Positions 1-6,027 of a DNA stretch of 8,849 bases are shown here, piece by piece (the stretch's first letter is position 1; every line of letters starts with the position of its first letter). The position numbers were made by a program, and so were the translations under genes. Below the pieces are notes generated by a model that did not search any database, was not told the origin of the DNA, and saw only the letters and a program-made list of their open reading frames with translations. Source of the DNA: Pyrinomonadaceae bacterium (GTDB lineage: Bacteria; Acidobacteriota; Blastocatellia; Pyrinomonadales; Pyrinomonadaceae); NCBI GenBank assembly GCA_018060305.1, contig JAGOWF010000104.1, positions 1 to 8,849 on the forward strand, given 5' to 3'.

Positions 1-1290
1 ATAGTGTGCAGCGCGGGCGAGCAACGGCAGCGCATTCTCATGGTTGCCGTCCATCAGCAGATTGAAACCGGCCTGGAAGCTCTCAGCAGCCTGTTCGATC
101 TGCAGGCTTGCGTTGCCGATTGTTCCATCCGCTCCTGATTTCTCACGAGCTGCAATCTCTTTACGCATTCGATAGTCATACATTTCGCGCGATTCGACAC
201 TCTTTAGCGTTTCGTGTGCCTGGGCAAGCTCGGTAAAAGCGTCTTGGACGCGTCTAAACGTCTCGCCGCCAACGGCATGGAAGCGATCGGGATGGAACAT
301 CCTCGCCAGTGCAAAATACGACCGTTTGATCACGGCCGCCTCAGATGTGGGATCGACACTGAGGATGTCATAATACGTTGCGGCATTCTCAACACGATCG
401 AGATATTCGTCCACCGTTAGCGTGATCTCTGGGCCCGCAACAGGCCGGCCGGGCGCATCTGTTTCTACAGGTGGTTCGGGTGTTACGACGGATTCTTGGC
501 TTCCCGGAAGCTTTGCCTCGCGACGCAGTTCGAGCCTGGCATTTCGCATTGCGACGACCGCCTCGGGAGAAAGGGCCGGCTGCCAATCATGACGTTCGAG
601 AAGTCCGCCGAGCCATAGGACGTAGATCAAATGCAGAGCCTTCGCTTCGGAGTAGGAAGAGACGTCAACAATGTTGCGTGCGGTAAGTTTGCCCGTATCG
701 GTGCACCAGAGGACGAATGATTCCTCAGCCGTCAGTTCAAATCCCTCGGCCGCCGCGTCGGATCGGCCAAAGACCTCGTCAAAACTGCGAAAACGTGCCA
801 AAAACGTCGATTCTGGCAAACAGCGACCGTAGTCGATCAACAGACGCCGGGAGTTAATATTGAAGGCAAGCCCATCGCGGATCCGGGCGAGCGAACTAAA
901 CGTCCAGTCACCGCGTACCCACGTCATGAGATCGATGAGAATGGCCTCGATCTGTTCGGTAAAGAGCCGGTCGGTCTCGCCCTTGCTGAGAAAGCCCTTT
1001 TCTACAAGATAGGCGGCAAGTTCGTGATCGTTCGCAAAATTTGAGATCTGTTTCAGATCTTCTGTTTTAAGCCTATTTCGTCGGAGAAGAATGTCGAAAA
1101 GCCGCGAAGATCGCGCATTCGAGACCGCAAAAGCCACACGTCCTGATTTGAAATACACGACGCATTTTTTTTCCTTGTCCGACACGCGCAGGCTGCCGTT
1201 GAGCCGGGTCGTCGCTATCTCGGCGAGAAGCTCGGCGAACGGATGCGTCAGGATTGTTCCCTGAACCTCAAGGTCGGATTGCGGGGTCAT
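1..1290 (-). CDS. PATAN (DUF4388)-J-domain protein, C-terminus cut by window edge
   Basis: 430 uninterrupted codons run from ATG at 1290 to the window edge. Residues about 7-135 look like a PATAN/DUF4388 domain: a GTILTHPFAELLAEI start, the NGSLRV strand, VYFKSGRVAFA, and a helical part ending in WVRGDWTF. Residues about 183-235 resemble the winged-helix-like segment often seen in DUF4388 proteins (LTAEESFVLW to LWLGGLLE). A Pro-rich linker lies at about 265-288. A J domain covers about 302-375 (YYDILSVDP, then MFHPDRFH with HPD at 333-335), so it should be able to stimulate an Hsp70/DnaK. A TPR-like region begins near 395 and runs off the window. No signal peptide or membrane segment is visible, so it is probably cytosolic. 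An in-frame stop at 1342-1344 makes ATG 1290 the only ATG, GTG or TTG start, though no clear Shine-Dalgarno precedes it. Family knowledge: PATAN domains occur in signalling and motility regulators of cyanobacteria, Myxococcota and Acidobacteriota. The specific role here is unknown. Confidence 0.88.
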   Translation of the reverse strand, partial: MTPQSDLEVQGTILTHPFAELLAEIATTRLNGSLRVSDKEKKCVVYFKSGRVAFAVSNARSSRLFDILLRRNRLKTEDLKQISNFANDHELAAYLVEKGFLSKGETDRLFTEQIEAILIDLMTWVRGDWTFSSLARIRDGLAFNINSRRLLIDYGRCLPESTFLARFRSFDEVFGRSDAAAEGFELTAEESFVLWCTDTGKLTARNIVDVSSYSEAKALHLIYVLWLGGLLERHDWQPALSPEAVVAMRNARLELRREAKLPGSQESVVTPEPPVETDAPGRPVAGPEITLTVDEYLDRVENAATYYDILSVDPTSEAAVIKRSYFALARMFHPDRFHAVGGETFRRVQDAFTELAQAHETLKSVESREMYDYRMRKEIAAREKSGADGTIGNASLQIEQAAESFQAGFNLLMDGNHENALPLLARAAHY

Positions 1291-1429
1291 GTTGGGCAGT
1301 AAGCGCGGAAAGACTCGATATGGCCGAAGATGGCCTTCGTATCAAGGATATCAGATGCACCGGGCTAAAGTTAAGACCTATTTTTAGCGTTCGGCCACGC
1401 TATCTGTTAGCATTTTGAGCATCCGCAGA
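1291..1429. promoter_or_regulatory. Divergent intergenic region, probable promoters both ways
   Basis: These 139 bases separate the minus-strand J-domain gene from the plus-strand gene run, so promoters for both directions should lie here or just inside the genes. No convincing sigma-70 boxes stand out. The best minus-strand candidate is TTAACT (complement of 1369-1374) followed after 17 bases by the weak box ATATCC. On the plus strand there is only an AT-rich patch (about 1369-1388) and TATCTG at 1401-1406. The region also contains the imperfect hairpin at 1317-1343. The promoter role rests on gene layout, not on motifs. Confidence 0.4.
1317..1343 (-). other. Imperfect hairpin in the leader of the J-domain gene
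   Basis: GATA (1317-1320) plus CGAAG (1325-1329) can pair with CTTCG (1335-1339) plus TATC (1340-1343). This gives a 9-base-pair stem with a 4-base one-sided bulge (TGGC) and a 5-base loop. ATGGCC-like repeats (1320-1325 and 1330-1335) overlap it. It lies 27-53 bases upstream of the ATG at 1290, so it would be in the mRNA leader. No T-run follows on either strand, so it is not a typical terminator. It may be chance. Confidence 0.25.
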
Positions 1430-2173
1430 ATGGTTGTTGATCTGGAGATACGCGAATGCACTACGTTGGACGAAATGGCCGCATGCGTTCAACTGCAGCG
1501 TGTTGTTTTCCCCTTGCCCGAGGCCGAGATATCACCTGTGCGCCACTTTGTAGTAACAAAGAACGCGGGGGGATTTGCCCTCGGGGCCTTTGATGGTAAC
1601 CGTCTCGCAGGCTTTTCATTGAGTGTTCCGGCCTTTTTGCGTGGCGAGCGGGCCTTTTATTCGCATATGACGGCGATCCTGCCAGAGTATCAATCCCATG
1701 GGATCGGAGCGCGGTTGAAATGGGCCCAACGGGAGCGAGCCATGGCAGCAGGCGTCAATTATATTAAATGGACATTCGAGCCCGTAAAAGCTCGAAATGC
1801 GTACTTTAACCTCGAAAAGCTCGGTGCGACCGTCTGCGAATTTCGGGAGAATTTCTACGGCATCGATTATGCGACGGCCCCAGAATTCCGGAAGGGCTTC
1901 GCGAGTGACCGCTTGTTCGCAGAGTGGGACATTGCGAGCGAGAAAGTAGCGACGCTCGCGAAAGGTGACACATTCAGCGAACCGCATCCGCCGGTCGCAA
2001 ATATTGAGATCATCAACGACTGGCCCGGTTTGGTGGCTGAAGACCCTGAACGCGCGTTAGACATGCAAAGCCGGATAAGGGAGGAATTTTTGACGGCTTT
2101 CGGGTTCGGTTTTGTCTGCCGCGGGTTCTATCGTGACGAAGAGCGGCCCGCGTTTTTACTATACAGATCGTAA
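1430..2173 (+). CDS. GNAT-family acyltransferase, COG3375 type
   Basis: Predicted 247-residue cytosolic GNAT enzyme that would transfer an acyl group from acyl-CoA to an unknown amine. The fold's acyl-CoA signature is visible as PEYQSHGIGARLKWAQ (Q88, G91, G93). Around it is the set typical of the COG3375 group as I recall it: GGFALGAFD (about 48-55), YSHMTAILPEY (77-87), WTFEPVKARNAYFN (114-127), LGATV and NFYG (141-144), and SDRLFAEWDI (159-168). A C-terminal alpha/beta extension (190-247) is also usual for the group. I chose ATG 1430 because it places the first strand (LEIRECTTLDEM) at the N-terminus. An in-frame TTG at 1415 would add five residues. Neither start has a clear ribosome binding site. 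Its stop overlaps the next start by one base, so it is probably coupled to the Rieske oxygenase. As I recall, some COG3375 relatives sit near N-succinylamino-acid racemases, but no such gene is visible here. Confidence 0.85.
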   Translation: MVVDLEIRECTTLDEMAACVQLQRVVFPLPEAEISPVRHFVVTKNAGGFALGAFDGNRLAGFSLSVPAFLRGERAFYSHMTAILPEYQSHGIGARLKWAQRERAMAAGVNYIKWTFEPVKARNAYFNLEKLGATVCEFRENFYGIDYATAPEFRKGFASDRLFAEWDIASEKVATLAKGDTFSEPHPPVANIEIINDWPGLVAEDPERALDMQSRIREEFLTAFGFGFVCRGFYRDEERPAFLLYRS

Positions 2174-3204
2174 TGATGTCCATTTTCGAGATCGATCCCG
2201 ATATAAAAAATGCTCGAACGCTGTCATCGGAGTTCTATACGGATCCGATGTATTTTGAGTTGTCGAAGGAGCGGATCTTCGCGCGTTCGTGGCACTTTCT
2301 CGGCCATGAGAACGAAGTCATCGGACTCAAGCCAGTGACGATCTTGCCGGGAATGCTCGATGAGCCCGTATTGCTTGTAAGGGACAAAACCGAAATTCGC
2401 TGCCTCTCGAATGTATGCACTCATCGCGGCAAGATACTAGTTGAGAAGCCGCGCGAGGCCAGCCTGATCCGCTGCGGCTATCACGGGCGGCGCTTCTCGC
2501 TTGACGGCAAATTTCTGTCGATGCCAGAGTTTGACGGCGTTGAGGGCTTTCCGTCTGAGAGCGACAATTTGAAAAAGGTGCCCTTCGCAATACGGCAAGA
2601 TTTTATGTTCGCGTCGCTTGACCCTGTTGTGCCGTTTGACGAGTTTGTCGGCGACGTCGCCGAACAATTTGCCGACAACCAGAACGACGGCCTGACCCTG
2701 ACCGATACGCGTTTGTATGAGATCGATGCCCACTGGGCGTTGTATTGCGAAAATTACCTCGAAGGTTTTCACATTCCATACGTCCACAAAAGCCTCAACG
2801 AGATCGTCGACTACGGCGCCTATACGACCGAGACGTTCCGCTATTCGAGTTTGCAGACAGGTCATGACGACTCCGGCACCATCGCGGCGCGTTACCTATT
2901 CGTCTTCCCAAATCTGATGTTCAATTTCTATCCATGGGGCATCTCGGTCAATGTGGTCCACCCGGTGACGCCGTCAAAAACGGTCATCGAGTTTCTAACC
3001 TATGTCGGAGATGAATCGCTTGTGAATGAAGGTGCGGGAGCCGACCTCGATTCGGTAGAATTAGAGGACGAAGCCGTCGTCGAAAGTGTTCAACGCGGCA
3101 TAAGGTCGCGATTCTATACGCATGGGCGGTACTCGCCAACGCGCGAACAAGGGACGCATCATTTTCACCGACTCATCGCTGAGTTCATGGGATCGTGTCC
3201 GTAG
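2173..3204 (+). CDS. Rieske non-heme iron oxygenase, alpha subunit
   Basis: A 343-residue ring-hydroxylating-type oxygenase alpha subunit (Rieske plus SRPBCC catalytic domain). It should use O2 and electrons from a reductase to oxidise an organic substrate. The [2Fe-2S] Rieske ligands are C82/H84 (NVCTHRGK) and C101/H104 (RCGYHGRRF). The mononuclear iron site is ENYLEGFHIPYVH (193-205), giving H200 and H205. The third acidic ligand is probably D299 or a neighbour in the ELEDEAVVESVQRG segment (296-309). Glu197 occupies the bridging position that is Asp in naphthalene dioxygenase; a Glu bridge is known in carnitine monooxygenase CntA. With the ESVQRGIRSRFY and HHFHRLIAEF tail, this suggests the choline/carnitine-monooxygenase-like branch rather than a true aromatic dioxygenase. 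Length is near the family's lower end, but all landmarks are present. The start is ATG 2173 (a second ATG at 2176 is equally possible) in a TAATG overlap. No ferredoxin, reductase or beta subunit is nearby. The substrate is unknown. Confidence 0.92.
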   Translation: MMSIFEIDPDIKNARTLSSEFYTDPMYFELSKERIFARSWHFLGHENEVIGLKPVTILPGMLDEPVLLVRDKTEIRCLSNVCTHRGKILVEKPREASLIRCGYHGRRFSLDGKFLSMPEFDGVEGFPSESDNLKKVPFAIRQDFMFASLDPVVPFDEFVGDVAEQFADNQNDGLTLTDTRLYEIDAHWALYCENYLEGFHIPYVHKSLNEIVDYGAYTTETFRYSSLQTGHDDSGTIAARYLFVFPNLMFNFYPWGISVNVVHPVTPSKTVIEFLTYVGDESLVNEGAGADLDSVELEDEAVVESVQRGIRSRFYTHGRYSPTREQGTHHFHRLIAEFMGSCP

Positions 3205-3214
3205 CCCGACCGTG

Positions 3215-3222
3215 AGGGAGGG
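3215..3222 (+). promoter_or_regulatory. Strong Shine-Dalgarno for ligA
   Basis: AGGGAGGG lies 8 bases before ATG 3231, inside the only true gap in the plus-strand run. It fixes the ligA start and is the best-formed ribosome binding site in the window. Confidence 0.8.
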
Positions 3223-3230
3223 CGCCAGTT

Positions 3231-5261
3231 ATGTCAGCTAGCGTCGAGAAAGAAGTAACAAAGCTTAGGGCTGATATCGAGCGGCACAATGACCTGTATT
3301 ATCAGGAGGCCGAGCCGGAGATCTCGGATTTTGAGTTCGATCAATTACTCGAAAGGCTAAAGGTGCTTGAGGCCGAGCATCCTGAGCTTGTAACGCCCGA
3401 CAGCCCGACGCAGCGGGTCGCCGGCAAGGCTGACAGCCTGCGGCCGTTTAGGCATTCTGTGCCGCTGATGTCGCTAGACAACAGCTACAGTCTCGACGAT
3501 CTAAAGGCGTTTACCGAACGATGCGAACGGCTGGCCGAGGGACGCAAACTAGAATATTTTGCCGAGCTAAAGATCGACGGCCTGTCGGTTTCGCTGCATT
3601 ACGAGAACGGCATTCTGGTCACCGGAGCAACACGAGGCGACGGGACGACGGGCGATGAGGTTACGCAAAACGTTAAGACGATCAGATCGGTGCCTCTGCG
3701 GTTGAAGAAAGACTCGCCGCCGGACGCAGAGGTTCGGGGCGAAGCGTATCTGTCGAGATCGCAGTTTGCCAGGATCAATGCCGAGCTTGATATGCAGGGC
3801 GAGAAGACGTTCGCAAATCCACGCAACTGTGCTTCGGGCACACTGCGGATGCTCGATTCTCAGATCGTCGCGTCGCGTCGCCTCGATATATTCCCTTATG
3901 ACGCATTTAAGGGGACATCGAAGATGTTTGCGACCCATGCTGAAGTGTTTGAATGGTGCGCCTCGAACGGGTTTAATGTCAACCCAAATCGTCGATTATG
4001 CCGTGATTTAGATGAACTTGTCGCATTTATCAACGACATGGAAACGCACCGCGACACGCTCGATTACGAGATCGACGGCGTGGTCGTAAAGGTAAATTCG
4101 ACGGCATTACAGGACGAGTTCGGGGCAACGAGCAAAGCCCCGCGTTGGGCCATCGCCTACAAGTATCCGGCCCGAAAGGCTTATACCAAGCTGCTCGATA
4201 TCCTCGTAAGCGTTGGCCGCACCGGGGCACTGACGCCGATCGCGACCTTGGAGCCGACACTGCTTGCAGGGACCACGGTCGCTCGTGCGAGCTTGCACAA
4301 CGAAGATGAGATCAAGCGGCTTGACCTGATGATCGGCGACACCGTCGAGATCGAGAAAAGCGGCGAGATCATCCCGCAGGTGCTCGGCGTCCTTAAAGAA
4401 AAGCGCACCGGAGACGAGAGAAGCTTCGCGTTTCCAAATATATGCCCAGTTTGCGGTTCGCCCGCTGTCAGGCCCGACGGCGAGGTGGTTCGCCGATGTG
4501 CGAATCCCAATTGCCCGGCCAAGATCAAGGGCCGCATCGCATATTATTCCTCGCGAAAGGCGATGGACATCGAGGGCCTTGGCGACGTGCTGATCGAAAC
4601 GCTTGTGAGCGATGGCGTCGAGCGGGACGGCGAGAAGTTTAAGGTCAGAACCGTTGCCGATCTCTACGAACTAACGTCCACCGACATCTCAAATCTCGAA
4701 CGCAAGGGCGAAAAGTCCGCTGCGAAATTGATCGCTCAGATCGAGGCAAGCAAAACACGCGGATTGCAGCGTCTTCTGTTTGGCATCGATATCAGGCACG
4801 TCGGCGAACGCACGGCTAAGCTATTGGCCAGCCACTTCCGTTCGATCGACAATCTCGCTGCCGCCTCGATCGATCAGATCGCTGCGATCCATGAGATCGG
4901 AATGACCGTCGCGCACAGCGTGACCGAATGGTTCGCCGACGAGCGCAACCGCGAAATTATCGAGCGCCTTCGGGCCGCGGGGGTAACGCTCGAAATGGAC
5001 GCCGCCTTGACCGCCGCTCTCGACGAACGCTTTGTCGGCAAGACATTCGTCCTCACCGGCAAGCTCGAAAACTACACCCGCGACGAAGCCGCCAAACTGA
5101 TCGAAGACCGCGGCGGCCGCGTGTCGTCGTCGGTCAGCAAGAAGACGGACTATGTCGTTGCCGGCGATGATGCCGGATCGAAATTGACGAAGGCGGAGAG
5201 TTTGGGCGTGAACGTACTGACGGAGAATGAATTTCAGGCGATGATCGGAGAACCACAATGA
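3231..5261 (+). CDS. ligA: NAD+-dependent DNA ligase LigA
   Basis: Complete 676-residue LigA, which seals nicks in duplex DNA during replication and repair using NAD+ and releasing AMP and NMN. All domains appear in order. Domain Ia (about 1-68) carries YY23-24, D33 and D37, the NMN-contacting region. The nucleotidyltransferase domain has the AMP-accepting lysine K114 in ELKIDG, then EVRGEAYL (167-174), FANPRNCASGTLR (194-206), YEIDGVVVKVN (279-289) and APRWAIAYKYPA (303-314). The OB fold spans about 322-395 (VGRTGALTPIA to IIPQV). The zinc finger is C405, C408, C423 and C428. Helix-hairpin-helix repeats span about 445-565. A C-terminal BRCT domain spans about 598-674. Phe36 replaces the Tyr at E. 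coli position 35, a conservative change I believe is common in other phyla. The start is set by the AGGGAGGG site. The stop overlaps the next gene's ATG in an ATGA junction, so the nucleotidyltransferase is likely coupled to ligA translation. Confidence 0.98.
   Translation: MSASVEKEVTKLRADIERHNDLYYQEAEPEISDFEFDQLLERLKVLEAEHPELVTPDSPTQRVAGKADSLRPFRHSVPLMSLDNSYSLDDLKAFTERCERLAEGRKLEYFAELKIDGLSVSLHYENGILVTGATRGDGTTGDEVTQNVKTIRSVPLRLKKDSPPDAEVRGEAYLSRSQFARINAELDMQGEKTFANPRNCASGTLRMLDSQIVASRRLDIFPYDAFKGTSKMFATHAEVFEWCASNGFNVNPNRRLCRDLDELVAFINDMETHRDTLDYEIDGVVVKVNSTALQDEFGATSKAPRWAIAYKYPARKAYTKLLDILVSVGRTGALTPIATLEPTLLAGTTVARASLHNEDEIKRLDLMIGDTVEIEKSGEIIPQVLGVLKEKRTGDERSFAFPNICPVCGSPAVRPDGEVVRRCANPNCPAKIKGRIAYYSSRKAMDIEGLGDVLIETLVSDGVERDGEKFKVRTVADLYELTSTDISNLERKGEKSAAKLIAQIEASKTRGLQRLLFGIDIRHVGERTAKLLASHFRSIDNLAAASIDQIAAIHEIGMTVAHSVTEWFADERNREIIERLRAAGVTLEMDAALTAALDERFVGKTFVLTGKLENYTRDEAAKLIEDRGGRVSSSVSKKTDYVVAGDDAGSKLTKAESLGVNVLTENEFQAMIGEPQ
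5247..5251 (+). promoter_or_regulatory. Shine-Dalgarno for the nucleotidyltransferase, inside ligA
   Basis: GGAGA lies 6 bases before ATG 5258, within the last codons of ligA. It supports initiation at the ATGA overlap rather than at a later codon. Confidence 0.6.
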
Positions 5262-5827
5262 TCGAAGCCAATGAGATGTTATCTACACTCAGTGATGTGA
5301 TCCGGCGGCTGGACGAGCTTGGCGTCGCGTACATGGTAACAGGTTCGTTTGCGATGAGTACCTACGCGATAGCGCGTACGACACTTGATATCGACATCGT
5401 TATCGAGGTCGCAGGGATCGATGCAGATCGATTTACCGCCAAGTTTGAACAGGACTACTACGTCAGTTCCGAGTCGGTCGAACGCTCCCGCGAGCATGGG
5501 TTGATGTTCAACATGTTAAGCAATAGGACCGGCATCAAGATCGACTGTATCCCGAGAAAATCGGACAGGTTTGAACGCGAAAAGTTCGAAAGGCGGCGCT
5601 TGGCGAGCCTCGGTGGTGTCGAATTTTGGGCAATCCGGAAGAACGACCTTATAATATCCAAGTTACGATGGGCGAAGGATTCGCACTCCGAGCTTCAGTT
5701 TCGGGATGTCCAAAGGCTCCTGGAATCGGGTGTAACCGATGCTGAGATAAGTAGCCGGACGGACGAAGAAGGGCTTCACGAAGTTTGGGAGGCATTCAAG
5801 GAATGGACGACACAAGCAAAGAAGTGA
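5258..5827 (+). CDS. Nucleotidyltransferase-fold protein, DUF6036/AbiEii-like
   Basis: A 189-residue protein of the nucleotidyltransferase superfamily. Visible features are a helix (5-21), the strand AYMVTGS with the Gly-Ser pair at 29-30, R40-T41-T42, and the metal-binding pair D44-x-D46 (LDIDIVIE). A third candidate acid is D96 in IKIDCI. The C-terminal part has NDLIISKLRWAKDS (129-142) and QFRDVQRLL (147-155), the K/D arrangement seen in AbiEii-type and DUF6036 proteins. The active site looks intact, so it could transfer a nucleotide to RNA, protein or a small molecule; the substrate is unknown. It overlaps ligA by 4 bases, and the following small gene starts inside its 3' end, so the two are very likely made together. 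Family relatives include the toxin halves of AbiE-like systems, but toxicity here is inference. A rough hand count of 5281-5580 gives about 53% GC, with no sharp break from ligA or glyA. Confidence 0.82.
   Translation: MIEANEMLSTLSDVIRRLDELGVAYMVTGSFAMSTYAIARTTLDIDIVIEVAGIDADRFTAKFEQDYYVSSESVERSREHGLMFNMLSNRTGIKIDCIPRKSDRFEREKFERRRLASLGGVEFWAIRKNDLIISKLRWAKDSHSELQFRDVQRLLESGVTDAEISSRTDEEGLHEVWEAFKEWTTQAKK
5787..5792 (+). promoter_or_regulatory. Shine-Dalgarno for the 74-residue gene
   Basis: GGGAGG lies 10 bases before ATG 5803, inside the nucleotidyltransferase coding sequence. It favours ATG 5803 over the in-frame TTG at 5785, which has no comparable upstream site. A nearer AAGGA touches the ATG and is too close to serve. 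Confidence 0.6.
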
Positions 5828-6027
5828 AACTACGCCAGCACTCGTACTGGATGGGCCTGTCGGAAGCTGAGCGCTTTCGACGGTGCGGCGAACTATTCGC
5901 CCTCGCCAAGCAGGCGGTCCTTGAACGGGCACCGACAGGACTGAGTGTTGAAGAGAGAAAATGGTTCGTAATTCAAGAATTATACGGCGCTGATTTTGTC
6001 AAAATGATGAGGGGGAAAAATGACTAA
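5803..6027 (+). CDS. Small helical protein, putative partner of the nucleotidyltransferase
   Basis: A 74-residue, charged, probably all-helical cytosolic protein with no signal peptide or membrane segment. Readable landmarks are YWMGLSEAERFRR (15-27), a helix rich in Ala and Leu (GELFALAKQAVLERAP), then LSVEERKWFVIQELYG and a short tail. The arrangement AER, a helix, a Pro, LSxEE and LYG resembles small proteins I recall being encoded beside DUF6036-type nucleotidyltransferases in several phyla; this is from memory, not a search. It starts 25 bases inside the upstream gene and its stop overlaps the glyA start by 8 bases, so its translation is tied to both neighbours. No DNA-binding motif is recognised. 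It could be an antidote, a specificity subunit or a target of the nucleotidyltransferase; no function can be assigned from sequence alone. That it is a real gene is supported by the ribosome binding site, the family-like pattern and the overlaps. Confidence 0.75.
   Translation: MDDTSKEVKLRQHSYWMGLSEAERFRRCGELFALAKQAVLERAPTGLSVEERKWFVIQELYGADFVKMMRGKND
6009..6015 (+). promoter_or_regulatory. Shine-Dalgarno for glyA
   Basis: GAGGGGG lies 4 bases before ATG 6020, within the last codons of the 74-residue gene. It fixes the glyA start and explains the 8-base overlap. Confidence 0.65.

Noticed and set aside
214..686. Short open frames on both strands around 214-686
   Set aside because: They overlap the long J-domain gene frame, which carries a coherent domain order including HPD, so these are shadows.
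2437..2865. 142-codon minus-strand open frame opposite the Rieske gene
   Set aside because: Antisense to the conserved Rieske and iron-site coding region; its composition reflects the sense codons.
3257..3341. LigA domain Ia with Phe36 in place of E. coli Tyr35 as a functional defect
   Set aside because: A conservative change that I believe occurs in LigA of other phyla; all other catalytic motifs are intact.
4821..5258. 145-codon minus-strand open frame opposite the 3' end of ligA
   Set aside because: Antisense to the HhH and BRCT region of LigA; no ribosome binding site or family pattern seen.
5258..6027. Nucleotidyltransferase pair as a recently acquired genomic island
   Set aside because: GC by rough hand count (about 53%) shows no sharp break from its neighbours, and there are no repeats, integrase or tRNA at the edges. 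Only a proper codon-usage test could revive this.
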